64,000 nt of DNA from Sulfuritalea sp. (GCA_022842325.1 JALHPU010000008.1:62001-126000), one strand, 5' to 3'. Shown: positions 20,993 through 30,158, counted from the first letter of the stretch. Numbers and translations: made by a program. Notes: generated by a model not told the origin, from the sequence alone.

Positions 20993-22084
20993 ATGTCCAT
21001 CAACGAACAAAGCATTCAAGAGACGCTCAAGGCAGTGGTCGATGCCAATACCGGCAAGGACCTGGTCAGCAGCCGCAGCGTCAAGAACATCAAGGTCAGC
21101 GGCAGCGACGTCGCGCTCGACGTCGAACTCGGCTATCCGGCGAAGAGCCAGATCGAGGGTTTGCGCAAGGCGGTGATCGCGCAGCTGAAAACCATTCCCG
21201 GTATCGGCAACATCAGCGCCAACGTCTTCTCCAAGGTGGTCACGCATGCGGTGCAAAAGGGCGTCAAGCTGATTCCGGGCGTCAAGAACATCATCGCCGT
21301 GGCCAGCGGCAAGGGCGGCGTCGGCAAGTCGACCACTGCCGTCAATCTGGCCCTGGCGCTGTCGGCCGAGGGCGCCAATGTCGGCCTGCTCGATGCCGAC
21401 ATCTATGGCCCCTCGCTGCCGCAGATGCTGGGCATCGCCAGCGGCCGGCCCGAGTCGGTCGACGGCAAGGGCCTCGAACCCATGGATGCGCATGGCATCC
21501 AGGCGATGTCGATCGGCTTCCTGATCGATCCCGAGCAGCCCATGGTCTGGCGCGGTCCGATGGTGACCCAGGCCCTGACCCAGTTGCTGACCGAGACGCG
21601 CTGGCGCGATGTGGATTACCTGATCATCGACATGCCGCCCGGTACCGGTGACATCCAGTTGACGCTGGCGCAGCAGGTGCCGGTGACCGGCGCGGTGATC
21701 GTCACCACGCCGCAGGACATCGCCCTGCTCGACGCGCGCAAGGGCCTCAAGATGTTCGAAAAGGTCGGCATCCCGATCCTCGGCATCATCGAAAACATGA
21801 GCATCCACATCTGTTCCAAGTGCGGCCATGCCGAACACATTTTCGGTTCCGGCGGCGGCGACAAGATGGCCAAGGACTACGACGTCGAAATGCTCGGCGC
21901 ATTGCCGCTCGACATGGCGATCCGCATGCAGATGGACGGCGGCAAGCCGACCGTCGAGGCCGATCCGGACGGCGCCGCGACCGCGATCTACAAGACCATT
22001 GCGCGCCGCGTGGCGGTCAAGATCGCCGAGAAGGCCAAGGACCACAGCAGCAAGTTCCCCAGCATCAAGGTGATGAACACCTGA
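20993..22084 (+). CDS. apbC: iron-sulfur cluster carrier ATPase (Mrp/ApbC)
   Basis: 363 residues. An N-terminal MIP18-like domain (1-85) is followed by a P-loop NTPase with deviant Walker A (ASGKGGVGKST near 103-113) and DADIYGPSLPQML. The cluster-binding CxxC is in HICSKCGHAEHIFGSGGG. It carries Fe-S clusters to apoproteins. Divergence from metG is a conserved arrangement in many beta- and gammaproteobacteria. A ribosome site (AAAGG) precedes the ATG. Confidence 0.95.
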   Translation: MSINEQSIQETLKAVVDANTGKDLVSSRSVKNIKVSGSDVALDVELGYPAKSQIEGLRKAVIAQLKTIPGIGNISANVFSKVVTHAVQKGVKLIPGVKNIIAVASGKGGVGKSTTAVNLALALSAEGANVGLLDADIYGPSLPQMLGIASGRPESVDGKGLEPMDAHGIQAMSIGFLIDPEQPMVWRGPMVTQALTQLLTETRWRDVDYLIIDMPPGTGDIQLTLAQQVPVTGAVIVTTPQDIALLDARKGLKMFEKVGIPILGIIENMSIHICSKCGHAEHIFGSGGGDKMAKDYDVEMLGALPLDMAIRMQMDGGKPTVEADPDGAATAIYKTIARRVAVKIAEKAKDHSSKFPSIKVMNT

Positions 22085-22090
22085 GTCCCG

Positions 22091-22120
22091 GGCGGTTACC
22101 GGCTTGTGCCGGTAGCCGCC
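22091..22120. terminator. bidirectional hairpin between apbC and the MscS gene
   Basis: A 13-bp stem (22091-22103 with 22108-22120, one G-T wobble) and a TTGT loop sit between two convergent stop codons. No long T-run follows on either strand. Position supports a shared terminator. Confidence 0.6.
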
Positions 22121-22139
22121 GTCGTCCTGCCGGTTTCGC

Positions 22140-23606
22140 TCAGTGCTGGGCGTGCAGGCCGAAAAACGATTTCAGCCGGCTCATGAAGGGCCCGGTGGCG
22201 GCCTTGATCCTGGCCTCCAGCTGACGCTGCTCGGACAGGGCCGCGGCGGCGCCGTTGTGCAGTTCGCGTTGCAGCGCGGCGCGGCTGAAGACCTCGACCA
22301 GCGCGCCATTGGCCTGCAGCAAGTTCGCGATGGCCTCCTTGCCGACTTCGACCACGGTGCAGTCGTCGGCACAGGTGACGGTGGCCGAGCGCGGCTCGCC
22401 GGTAAGCAATGAGCGCTCGCCGAAAAACTGCCCGGGCGCCAGGTCGGCCACCGTCAGTTCGCTGCCGTCGGGCTGCCGCACCGACACCGTCAGCAAGCCT
22501 TCCGCGATGATGAACATGGAATCGCCGGCATCACCCTGGGAGACCACGGTGTCGCCCTTGTGCAGGGGATAAACCTTGGCCCGCGAGGCGAGCTGGCCGA
22601 GCTCGGCGTCGCTGAGTCCCTGAAACATCGCCAGCCGGGCCAGCTGTCGGCCAAGATCCTTGTCGTTGCGCCAGTCGCGCTGGCGCCACGGCATTCGCGC
22701 CAGGAACACGTCGCGCCGCGGATTGCTCATGCTGACGCCGGCATTCGACAGGTGGTTGAGCACGTTGCGCAGCAGCAGGTCGCGCGCCTTGCCGATGGAG
22801 ACCTGCTCCGGGTTGATGTAGTAGCTGATCATGTATTCGATGCCGTCGGGCAGGGTATTGCTGACACGCGCCTTGGCCGGCGGCGTCGCCAGGATGCCCT
22901 TTTCCTCCACCGTCTGGCGCATCGCGGCATTGAGCAGGCGCAAGGCCCGCTCGACCGGAACGCGGAAATCCAGCACCAGCGTCTGTTCGAACTCGCGCGC
23001 GTCGTCGGGCAGCGAACAATTGGTGACCACCGTCGACGTCAGCAGGCTGTTCGGAATCACCACGATGTTGGCGTCGGCGGTCCACAGGCGTGTGGTGCGC
23101 CAGTTGGTTTCCTCGACGCGCCCCGCCATCTTGCCCATGCGTGTATGGCAGATGATCCAGTCGCCGACCCGGAACGGCTGTTCCAGATGGATGGCGAGGC
23201 CGGAGAACATGTCGAGAATCAGGTTGCGCAGCGCGAAGCCGACGATCAGGCCGATCGCGCCGGAGGTTGCCCACAGCCCGGTGACGGATTGCTTGAAGAC
23301 GATGCCGATGATTGCGGACAGCGCCAGCAGCATGACCAGCAGATTGGTCAATTGCACCACCAGCCGCGGCGGCCGCCGCTTCAGGGCTTTGGCGACCAGC
23401 CCATCCCAGAAGAGTCTTACCGTCAGGACATTGAACAGGTGCGCCGCGGCGATCCAGACCAGGGACAGCGCGAGGCGCCCGATGAGCAGCCCCTGTTCGT
23501 CCGCAAGGTAATCCGCCGCCAATGCCTCGCTGCCGCGCCACAGAACGATGCTGACCGCCAGGATGGCCAGCGCAATCGACAGCTGCTTGAGGAAGGAATT
23601 GCTCAT
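22140..23606 (-). CDS. MscS-type channel with C-terminal cyclic-nucleotide-binding domain
   Basis: 488 residues from the chosen ATG; an in-frame ATG 20 codons upstream is possible. About four N-terminal TM segments precede the MscS pore-lining helix and beta domain (GLIVGFALRNLILDMFSGL, QPFRVGDWIICHTRMG). A cNMP domain lies at about 350-470, with the phosphate-binding cassette APGQFFGERSLLTGEPRSATV keeping the Glu and Arg that contact cyclic nucleotide. This is the bCNG-type architecture, probably an ion channel gated or tuned by cAMP or cGMP in the inner membrane. It follows bioF on the same strand after about 110 bp. Confidence 0.88.
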   Translation of the reverse strand: MSNSFLKQLSIALAILAVSIVLWRGSEALAADYLADEQGLLIGRLALSLVWIAAAHLFNVLTVRLFWDGLVAKALKRRPPRLVVQLTNLLVMLLALSAIIGIVFKQSVTGLWATSGAIGLIVGFALRNLILDMFSGLAIHLEQPFRVGDWIICHTRMGKMAGRVEETNWRTTRLWTADANIVVIPNSLLTSTVVTNCSLPDDAREFEQTLVLDFRVPVERALRLLNAAMRQTVEEKGILATPPAKARVSNTLPDGIEYMISYYINPEQVSIGKARDLLLRNVLNHLSNAGVSMSNPRRDVFLARMPWRQRDWRNDKDLGRQLARLAMFQGLSDAELGQLASRAKVYPLHKGDTVVSQGDAGDSMFIIAEGLLTVSVRQPDGSELTVADLAPGQFFGERSLLTGEPRSATVTCADDCTVVEVGKEAIANLLQANGALVEVFSRAALQRELHNGAAAALSEQRQLEARIKAATGPFMSRLKSFFGLHAQH

Positions 23607-23716
23607 GGTCTGCGGAACGGCCTTTCGCGGATCGTCCTGCCCATATGGCAGATGCAAGACAGGCATTGTACCCAGTGTCTGCCGACTGGCATCCGCCGGA
23701 TGTTAGTCGGCAGACC

Positions 23717-24901
23717 TCAAACCGCCCGCGGCGGTCTGGCCGGCAGGCTGGCGGCGACGGCGTCCAGCAGTCGCTGCATGTGGTTCTCGTCGAGGCGGCT
23801 GCTGAGCGTCAGGCGCAGCCGGCTGGTACCTTCGGGCACGGTCGGCGGGCGGATGGCGACGGTCAGCACGCCGGCATCTTCGAGGGATTGTGCGGCGGCC
23901 AGGGCGTCTTGCGCGCTGCCGATCACGGCCGGCACGATCTGCGTGGTGGAGCCCAGCGTGTCGTAGTTGCGCTGCGCCAGCAGCTCGCGCAGCCGCTGCG
24001 CATTTCGCAGCAGTCGCGTCCGCTCGTCGTCCATCGCCGGCACCAGGTCGAGCGCGGCATCGACCGCGCCGAGCACCGCCGGCGGCAGCGCCGTGGTGTA
24101 GATGAAGCCCGGGCAGCGGTTGACCAGCCAGTCGATCAGCGTGCGCGAGCCGGCGATATAGGCGCCGAAGGCGCCGAAGGCCTTGCCCAGCGTGCCCATG
24201 ACGACATCCACCCCGCCGCACTCTGCGGCCAGGCCGCGTCCTTGCGGGCCGAGCACGCCCGTGGCATGGGCCTCGTCGACATACAGCGCGGCGCCGTGGC
24301 GCTCGGCCAGCTGCACCAGCGCCGCCAGGTCGGCGCGGTCGCCGTCCATGCTGAACACCGATTCGGTGAGGATCAGCTTGCGCCCGACGCCGTGGCGGCG
24401 CAGCAGGTGGTCGAGGTGCTCGAGGTCGTTGTGGCGGAAGACTTCGACCGGGCATCGCGCGGCGCGCGCACCGTGGATGATGCTGGCATGGTTCAGCGCG
24501 TCGCTGAAAATCACCGTACTGTCGGCGCCGACTGTTGCCAGCGCCGGAATCACCGTGGCATTGGCCTGGAAGCCGCTGGAAAACAGCAGCGCCGCTTCGC
24601 ATTGCTTGAAGGCGGCCAGCTTCTCTTCGACCGCCAGGGTGATGTCGCGGGTGCCGGTGACCAGGCGCGAGGCCGGCGCGCCGGCGCCGTAGCGCTCGGC
24701 CCAGCCGGAGGCGCGCGCCCTGACCAGCGGGTGCTGGCTCAAGCCGAGGTAATCGTTGGACGAGGCGTCGATCAGCGCGCGGCCGTCGGCCGCCTGCAAT
24801 TCGCCATTGCCCCAGTGCCAGGGCCGCAGGCGCCGCCGCAGCCCGGCTGCGTCGATCCGGTCGAGATCGGCCTGCAGCAGGCGATCGAGGTCGGCGTCCA
24901 T
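23717..24901 (-). CDS. bioF: 8-amino-7-oxononanoate synthase
   Basis: 394 residues of the alpha-oxoamine synthase family. It has SSNDYLGLSQHPLVR, the conserved DEAHATGVLGPQGRG, and the PLP lysine in MGTLGKAFGAFGAY. It condenses pimeloyl-ACP/CoA with alanine in biotin synthesis. Its ATG overlaps the bioA stop (TGATG), so bioA-bioF is translationally coupled. bioB and bioC are not in this window. Confidence 0.95.
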   Translation of the reverse strand: MDADLDRLLQADLDRIDAAGLRRRLRPWHWGNGELQAADGRALIDASSNDYLGLSQHPLVRARASGWAERYGAGAPASRLVTGTRDITLAVEEKLAAFKQCEAALLFSSGFQANATVIPALATVGADSTVIFSDALNHASIIHGARAARCPVEVFRHNDLEHLDHLLRRHGVGRKLILTESVFSMDGDRADLAALVQLAERHGAALYVDEAHATGVLGPQGRGLAAECGGVDVVMGTLGKAFGAFGAYIAGSRTLIDWLVNRCPGFIYTTALPPAVLGAVDAALDLVPAMDDERTRLLRNAQRLRELLAQRNYDTLGSTTQIVPAVIGSAQDALAAAQSLEDAGVLTVAIRPPTVPEGTSRLRLTLSSRLDENHMQRLLDAVAASLPARPPRAV

Positions 24902-26181
24902 CAGAGTCGGGCCGCGCGCTCGCCCAGCACCTGGCGCAGCGCGGCGGTCAGCGTCGCCAGTTCGGCGGCGGTGATGACGAAGGGCGGCATCAGATACACC
25001 ACCTTGCCGAAGGGCCGCACCCAGACCCCGAGCTCGGCGAAGCGCCGGCGCATGGCGTCGAGATCGATGCGACCCCCGGGTTGGCAACTGAGCTCCACCG
25101 CGCCGATGGCGCCCTTGACGCGCACCGCGGCGACGCCGGCCAGCGCGCGGCAGGGCGCGAGCTCCGCCGCCAGTTGCGCCTCGATCGCCGCCACCTGCGC
25201 CAGGCGTGGCTCGCTCTCGAACAAATCGAGCGAGGCATTGGCCGCGGCGCAGGCCAGGGCGTTGGCCATGTAAGTGGGGCCGTGCATCAGCGCGGCAGCC
25301 GGGTCGTCGGCGAGGAAGGCCTCGAACACATGCCGGCGCGCCACGGTGGCGGCCAGCGGCAGCGTGCCGCCGGTCAGCGCCTTGGACAGGCAGACGATGT
25401 CGGGTACAACGTCGGCTTCCGCGCAGGCGAACATGCGCCCGGTGCGGCCGAAGCCGGTCATGATCTCGTCGGCGATCAGCAGCACCTTGTGCCGGGCGCA
25501 GGCCTCGGCGACGCAGGCCAGCGTCGCCGCATCGTGCATCTGCATGCCGCCGGCGCCCTGCACCAGCGGTTCGACGATCACGGCGGCGACGCGCTCGCCG
25601 TGGGTTTCCAGCAGCAGGTCGAAGGCGCGGCGCAGGTTCTGGTCGGTCGGCAGCTCGGCCATGATCTGGTCCGGCATGGTCCCGGCGAACAGCGTGTGCA
25701 TGCCTTCCTCGGGATCGCACAGCGCCATGGTGGCGAAGGTGTCGCCGTGGTAGGCGTGGCGGAAGTACACGATGCGCTGCTTCGCCGCCTGGCCCTTGTT
25801 GCGCCAGTACTGGACCGCCATCTTGAGCGCGACTTCGACCGCCACCGAGCCCGACTCGGTGAAGAACACGCGTTCCAGGTCGCCCGGCAGCAGCGCCGCC
25901 AGGCGTTGCGCCAGGCGCGCCGCGGGTTCGTGCACCAGGCCGGCGAACATGACATGGGGCAGCACGGCGAGCTGTTGCTCGACGGCGGCGCGGATGTGCG
26001 GATGGTTGTAGCCGTGGCAGGCGGTCCACCACGAGGAAATGCCGTCGATCAGCTCGCGGCCGTCGGCCAGGCGCAGGCGCGAGCCCTGCGCGGCGACCAC
26101 CGGCAGCGGCGCCGGCGCGGTCTGCATTTGGGTGTAGGGCAGCCAGAGATGGGCGAGGCCCGGGGTCAGCCAGTCGGACAT
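24901..26181 (-). CDS. bioA: adenosylmethionine-8-amino-7-oxononanoate aminotransferase
   Basis: 426 residues of class III aminotransferase type. It has HLWLPYTQMQTAP at the N-terminus as in BioA, SSWWTACHGYNHP, and the PLP lysine in CLSKALTGGTLPL. It converts KAPA to DAPA with SAM as amino donor. The ATG is 47 bp from the divergent bioD start, so the two share a short promoter region. A TTG start inside that region is possible but would run into the bioD ribosome site. Confidence 0.95.
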   Translation of the reverse strand: MSDWLTPGLAHLWLPYTQMQTAPAPLPVVAAQGSRLRLADGRELIDGISSWWTACHGYNHPHIRAAVEQQLAVLPHVMFAGLVHEPAARLAQRLAALLPGDLERVFFTESGSVAVEVALKMAVQYWRNKGQAAKQRIVYFRHAYHGDTFATMALCDPEEGMHTLFAGTMPDQIMAELPTDQNLRRAFDLLLETHGERVAAVIVEPLVQGAGGMQMHDAATLACVAEACARHKVLLIADEIMTGFGRTGRMFACAEADVVPDIVCLSKALTGGTLPLAATVARRHVFEAFLADDPAAALMHGPTYMANALACAAANASLDLFESEPRLAQVAAIEAQLAAELAPCRALAGVAAVRVKGAIGAVELSCQPGGRIDLDAMRRRFAELGVWVRPFGKVVYLMPPFVITAAELATLTAALRQVLGERAARL

Positions 26182-26228
26182 GTCGAGCGGGGAAGGGGTG
26201 CCGGCTAGAATGGCGCGGCGGAGGAACA

Positions 26229-26918
26229 ATGAGCGCGAATTTTATCACCGGCACCGGTACCGACATCGGCAAGACCTGGCTTGCCTGCGCCCTGCTGCGC
26301 CACTGGCGGGCCGAGGGTCGGCCGGTGGCGGCGTTCAAGCCGGTGCTCTCCGGCTTCGATCCGCAGCGGCCCGCGGCCAGCGATGCCGGCGCCTTGTTGG
26401 CGGCACTGGGGCGCAAGGCGACCAGCGCAGAATTGGACGCCATCGCGCCCTGGCGCTTCGCCGCGCCTTTGGCGCCGGACATGGCGGCGGCCCTGGAAGG
26501 ACGCTGCGTCGATTTTGCCGAGCTGGTCGCGTATACCCGCCGTAGCGCCAGCGCCAGCGCTCTGCGTCCCTCCGGGAACTCTTGTCCCACCCTGATCGAA
26601 GGCGTCGGCGGGGTCATGGCGCCCATCGACGAGCGGCATACGGTGCGCGACTGGATCGCCGCCGCCGGCCTGCCCTGCGTGCTGGTGAGCGGCAGCTACC
26701 TGGGCAGCCTGAGCCATGCGCTGACTGCGCTGGAGGCTTTGGCAAGAGTCGGCGCCGGCGTCACGGCGATCGCCGTCAACGAAACGCCGGGCTCGTCCGT
26801 CGGGCTCGATGCGACGCTGGAAAGCCTGGCGCGCCACACCGCAGGCATTCCAGTGCTGGCCATCGCCCGCAATGCCCCCCAAGCCGGCGTCGCCCGCCTG
26901 GCGGCGTTGCTCGCCTGA
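26229..26918 (+). CDS. bioD: dethiobiotin synthetase, with a repeat-derived insertion
   Basis: 229 residues. The P-loop GTGTDIGKT (8-16), FKPVLSGFD and the EGVGGVMAPI loop are intact, so ATP-dependent closure of the ureido ring from DAPA and CO2 is expected. GGAGGAACA precedes the ATG. Just before the IEGVGG strand lies a low-complexity segment, RRSASASALRPSGNS (residues about 104-118), encoded by a sequence that recurs inside the GH57 gene at 43.3 kb. A second repeat core encodes LARVGAG (26742-26760). It is divergent from bioA. Confidence 0.93.
   Translation: MSANFITGTGTDIGKTWLACALLRHWRAEGRPVAAFKPVLSGFDPQRPAASDAGALLAALGRKATSAELDAIAPWRFAAPLAPDMAAALEGRCVDFAELVAYTRRSASASALRPSGNSCPTLIEGVGGVMAPIDERHTVRDWIAAAGLPCVLVSGSYLGSLSHALTALEALARVGAGVTAIAVNETPGSSVGLDATLESLARHTAGIPVLAIARNAPQAGVARLAALLA
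26542..26580 (+). repeat. intragenic repeat, copy 1 (in bioD)
   Basis: This stretch matches 43313-43346 over 34 nt, apart from one 6-nt tandem duplication (CCAGCG) here and one substitution. It encodes SASASALRPSGN in frame within BioD, so it was tolerated as a protein insertion. Confidence 0.7.
26742..26760 (+). repeat. AGTCGGCG-family core in bioD
   Basis: The 19 bases here are identical to 55137-55155 in recG and include an AGA codon, rare in this GC-rich sequence. The 15-base core recurs inverted at 58939-58953. Confidence 0.6.
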
Positions 26919-26954
26919 TGGCGTCGCAAGCGCTTCGATCCAGTTAATTTAATT

Positions 26955-27010
26955 CGAGCGTAGCGAGCCAATACAAGCCCCCGCCCCGGGGCGGGGGATG
27001 GGGGTGGGGG
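26955..27010 (+). repeat. CGAGCGYAGCGAGC repeat with GC hairpin, copy after bioD
   Basis: CGAGCGTAGCGAGCC is followed after a short spacer by a perfect 20-bp palindrome at 26978-26997 (CCCCCGCCCC/GGGGCGGGGG) and a GATGGGGGTGGGGGGCG tail. The same order of parts occurs near 36.8 kb and 41.6 kb, and in inverse orientation near 27.8 kb. It may also act as transcription end for bioD. Confidence 0.65.
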
Positions 27011-27022
27011 GCGAAAATGGGC

Positions 27023-27059
27023 TACGGCCTAACTTTCCCGTCGGGAAAGTTAGGCCGTA
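27023..27059. promoter_or_regulatory. 37-bp perfect palindrome between bioD and dcd
   Basis: Arms 27023-27040 and 27042-27059 are perfectly complementary around one central T. The spacer-free stem is too long for a typical operator, and no T-run follows. It lies 100 bp upstream of the dcd start. Cruciform/REP element, terminator or regulator site are all possible. Confidence 0.6.
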
Positions 27060-27090
27060 TACTGCGGCCCCTTGAGTTATTTTTAGTTAC

Positions 27091-27107
27091 GGCCGCTACG
27101 CTTAACG
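27091..27107 (-). repeat. 17-base repeat shared with the recG insertion
   Basis: GGCCGCTACGCTTAACG here is the exact reverse complement of 55553-55569 inside recG. It lies in the dcd leader, 53 bp before the start codon. Confidence 0.6.
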
Positions 27108-27159
27108 CCGTAAACCCGGCGTCAGCCTTCACTGAAACTTTGTTTTCCCCGGATGAACC

Positions 27160-27726
27160 ATGACCATCAAGTCTGACAAGTGGATACGCCGCATGGCGGA
27201 GCAGCACAAGATGATCGAGCCCTTCGAGCCCGGCCAGGTACGCGAGGCCAACGGCCAGAAGATCGTCTCCTACGGCACCTCGAGCTACGGCTACGACATC
27301 CGCTGCTCGCGCGAATTCAAGCTGTTCACCAACATCAACAGCACCATCGTCGACCCGAAGAATTTCGACCCGAATTCCTTCGTCGAGGTGAATGCCGACT
27401 ACTGCATCATCCCGCCGAATTCCTTTGCCCTGGCGCGCACCGTCGAATACTTCCGCATTCCCCGCAACGTGCTGACCATCTGCCTCGGCAAGAGCACCTA
27501 TGCGCGCTGCGGCATCATCGTCAATGTGACGCCCTTCGAGCCGGAATGGGAGGGCTACGTGACGCTGGAATTTTCCAATACGACGCCGCTGCCGGCCAAG
27601 ATCTACGCCGGCGAAGGCTGCGCCCAGGTGCTGTTCTTCGAATCCGACGAGGTCTGCGAGACGTCGTACAAGGACCGCGGCGGCAAGTACCAGGGGCAGA
27701 CCGGCGTGACCGTGCCCAAGATGTAG
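27160..27726 (+). CDS. dcd: dCTP deaminase
   Basis: 188 residues, the normal Dcd length. It has [16 protein letters not shown], the catalytic/trimer segment [25 protein letters not shown], and a C-terminal [12 protein letters not shown] lid. It deaminates dCTP to dUTP, the source of dUMP for ThyA (also in this window). The decarboxylase gene follows 185 bp downstream on the same strand, with a 106-bp repeat between them. Confidence 0.97.
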   Translation: MTIKSDKWIRRMAEQHKMIEPFEPGQVREANGQKIVSYGTSSYGYDIRCSREFKLFTNINSTIVDPKNFDPNSFVEVNADYCIIPPNSFALARTVEYFRIPRNVLTICLGKSTYARCGIIVNVTPFEPEWEGYVTLEFSNTTPLPAKIYAGEGCAQVLFFESDEVCETSYKDRGGKYQGQTGVTVPKM

Positions 27727-27791
27727 CGCTAACGCACATGGCATCGGTAAGCCACCCCGCATTGTGAAATCTCGCACCTTCGATGGGCCTC

Positions 27792-27897
27792 AAGCTGGCA
27801 AATGGGCCCGCCCCTCCCATCCTCCCCTCGCGGGGAGGCTTCTGATCCGCTCGCTGCGCTCGAACCTGGCAAGTCGCGCTTGGCGATGTATTTCACG
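27792..27897 (+). repeat. 106-bp leader repeat, copy 1 (before the decarboxylase)
   Basis: It matches the reverse complement of 36757-36862. The first 50 bases differ at two positions, the centre is divergent, and both end in ATGTATTTCACG. It contains the hairpin CCTCCCC/GGGGAGG (27821-27838). It ends 14 bases before the GTG start of the decarboxylase, in the same orientation relative to the gene as copy 2 before pgi. Confidence 0.75.
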
Positions 27898-27911
27898 TTA
27901 AGGATTCGGCC

Positions 27912-30158
27912 GTGCGCTTCCACTTTCCCATCATCATCATCGACGAGGACTTCCGTTCCGAAAATGCCTCGGGACTGGGCATCCGCGCCCTTGCCGAAGC
28001 GATCAAGCAAGAAGGCATCGACGTGCTGGGCGTCACCAGCTACGGCGATCTGAGTTCCTTCGCCCAGCAGCAGAGCCGCGCCTCGGCCTTCATCCTGTCG
28101 ATCGACGACGAGGAATTCACGCCCGGCCCGGAGCTTGACCCGGCCGTGCTCAACCTGCGCAAATTCGTCGAGGAAATCCGCTACAAGAACGCCGAGATCC
28201 CGATCTTCCTGCACGGCGAAACGCGCACGTCCCGCCACCTTCCCAACGACATCCTGAGGGAACTCCACGGCTTCATCCACATGTACGAGGACACGCCGGA
28301 ATTCATCGCGCGCCACGTCGTGCGCGAGGCCAAGGCCTACATGGATTCGCTGCCACCGCCGTTTTTCCGCGCCCTGGTGCATTACGCTGCCGACGGCTCC
28401 TATTCCTGGCACTGCCCCGGCCACTCGGGCGGCGTCGCCTTCCTGAAAAGCCCGGTGGGCCAGATGTTCCACCAGTTCTTCGGCGAGAACATGCTGCGCG
28501 CCGACGTCTGCAACGCGGTCGAGGAACTCGGCCAGCTGCTCGACCACACCGGCCCGGTGGCCGCCTCCGAACGCAATGCGGCGCGCATCTTCAACAGCGA
28601 CCACCTGTTCTTCGTCACCAACGGCACCTCGACCTCGAACAAGATCGTCTGGCACTCGACGGTGGCGCCGGGCGACGTGGTGATCGTCGACCGCAACTGC
28701 CACAAGTCGGTGCTGCACGCCATCATGATGACCGGCGCGATCCCGGTGTTCCTGATGCCGACGCGCAACAACTACGGCATCATCGGCCCGATCCCGAAAG
28801 AGGAGTTCCGCTGGAAGAACATCCAGAAGAAGATCGCCGCCCATCCCTTCGCCAGCCAGGTCAAGGGCAAGCCGCGCGTGCTGACCATCACCCAGAGCAC
28901 TTATGACGGCATCCTCTACAACGTCGAGGACATCAAGGAAGAGCTCGACGGCAAGATCGACACCCTGCATTTCGACGAAGCCTGGTTGCCGCACGCCGCC
29001 TTCCATGATTTCTATGGCGACTACCACGCCATCGGCGCCGACCGTCCGCGCTGCAAGGAATCCATGATCTTCTCCACGCAGTCCACCCACAAGCTGCTGG
29101 CCGGCCTTTCGCAAGCCTCGCAGATCCTGGTGCAGGATGCCGAGAACAACAAGCTCGACCGCGACGTGTTCAACGAGGCCTACCTGATGCACACCTCGAC
29201 TTCGCCGCAGTATTCGATCATCGCCTCCTGCGACGTCGCTGCGGCGATGATGGAGGAACCGGGCGGCAAGGCGCTGGTCGAGGAATCGATCATGGAGGCG
29301 CTGGATTTCCGCCGCGCCATGCGCAAGGTGGACAAGGAATGGGGCGCCGACTGGTGGTTCCAGGTCTGGGGGCCGAAGGACCTGTCGGAAGAGGGCATCG
29401 AGGAGCGCGATGCCTGGATGCTCAAGCCCGGCGAGAAGTGGCACGGCTTCGGCAAGCTGGCCAAGGGCTTCAACCTGCTCGACCCGATCAAGGCCACCAT
29501 CATCACCCCGGGACTGGACGTCGACGGCGACTTTTCCGACGACAACGGGATACCCGCGGCGATCGTCACCAAGTACCTGGCCGAGCACGGCGTGATCGTC
29601 GAGAAGTGCGGCCTCTATTCCTTCTTCATCATGTTCACCATCGGCATCACCAAGGGCCGCTGGAACACCCTGGTCACGGCCCTGCAGCAGTTCAAGGACG
29701 ACTACGACAAGAACCATCCGCTGTGGAAGGTGCTGCCCGAGTTCGTCGCCAAGCATCCGCGCTACGAGCGGGTAGGCCTCAAGGACTTGTGCACGCAAAT
29801 CCACGAGGTGTACAAGGCGCGCGACATCGCCCGCCTGACCACCAGGATGTATCTGTCCGACATGGTGCCGGTGATGCGCCCGGCCGACGCCTTCGCCAAG
29901 ATGGCCCACCGCGAGATCGACCGCGTGCCGATCGACGAACTGGAAGGCCGCGTCACCGCGGTGCTGCTGACACCTTACCCGCCCGGCATTCCGTTGCTGA
30001 TTCCGGGCGAGCAGTTCAATGCCACCATCGTCCGCTACCTGAAATTCGCCCGCGAGTTCAACGAGAAGTTCCCCGGCTTCGAAACCGACATCCACGGCCT
30101 GGTCAAGGACGGCAGCAACGGCGCGGTGCGCTATTACGTGGATTGCGTGGCGCAGTAA
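27912..30158 (+). CDS. arginine/lysine/ornithine decarboxylase (PLP, biodegradative type)
   Basis: 748 residues with the three-part layout of AdiA/LdcI-type decarboxylases. The N-terminal receiver-like wing domain is 1-130 (FPIIIIDEDFRSENASG). The PLP core has WHCPGHSGG, RNCHKSVLHAIMMTGA, HFDEAW and lysine in STQSTHKLLAGLSQAS. The C-terminal domain ends after YPPGIPLLIPGEQF. It decarboxylates a basic amino acid to a diamine or agmatine; which one cannot be told from sequence by eye, though it aligns well with AdiA. The GTG start has AAGGA eight bases upstream. It may serve acid resistance or polyamine supply. Confidence 0.9.
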   Translation: MRFHFPIIIIDEDFRSENASGLGIRALAEAIKQEGIDVLGVTSYGDLSSFAQQQSRASAFILSIDDEEFTPGPELDPAVLNLRKFVEEIRYKNAEIPIFLHGETRTSRHLPNDILRELHGFIHMYEDTPEFIARHVVREAKAYMDSLPPPFFRALVHYAADGSYSWHCPGHSGGVAFLKSPVGQMFHQFFGENMLRADVCNAVEELGQLLDHTGPVAASERNAARIFNSDHLFFVTNGTSTSNKIVWHSTVAPGDVVIVDRNCHKSVLHAIMMTGAIPVFLMPTRNNYGIIGPIPKEEFRWKNIQKKIAAHPFASQVKGKPRVLTITQSTYDGILYNVEDIKEELDGKIDTLHFDEAWLPHAAFHDFYGDYHAIGADRPRCKESMIFSTQSTHKLLAGLSQASQILVQDAENNKLDRDVFNEAYLMHTSTSPQYSIIASCDVAAAMMEEPGGKALVEESIMEALDFRRAMRKVDKEWGADWWFQVWGPKDLSEEGIEERDAWMLKPGEKWHGFGKLAKGFNLLDPIKATIITPGLDVDGDFSDDNGIPAAIVTKYLAEHGVIVEKCGLYSFFIMFTIGITKGRWNTLVTALQQFKDDYDKNHPLWKVLPEFVAKHPRYERVGLKDLCTQIHEVYKARDIARLTTRMYLSDMVPVMRPADAFAKMAHREIDRVPIDELEGRVTAVLLTPYPPGIPLLIPGEQFNATIVRYLKFAREFNEKFPGFETDIHGLVKDGSNGAVRYYVDCVAQ

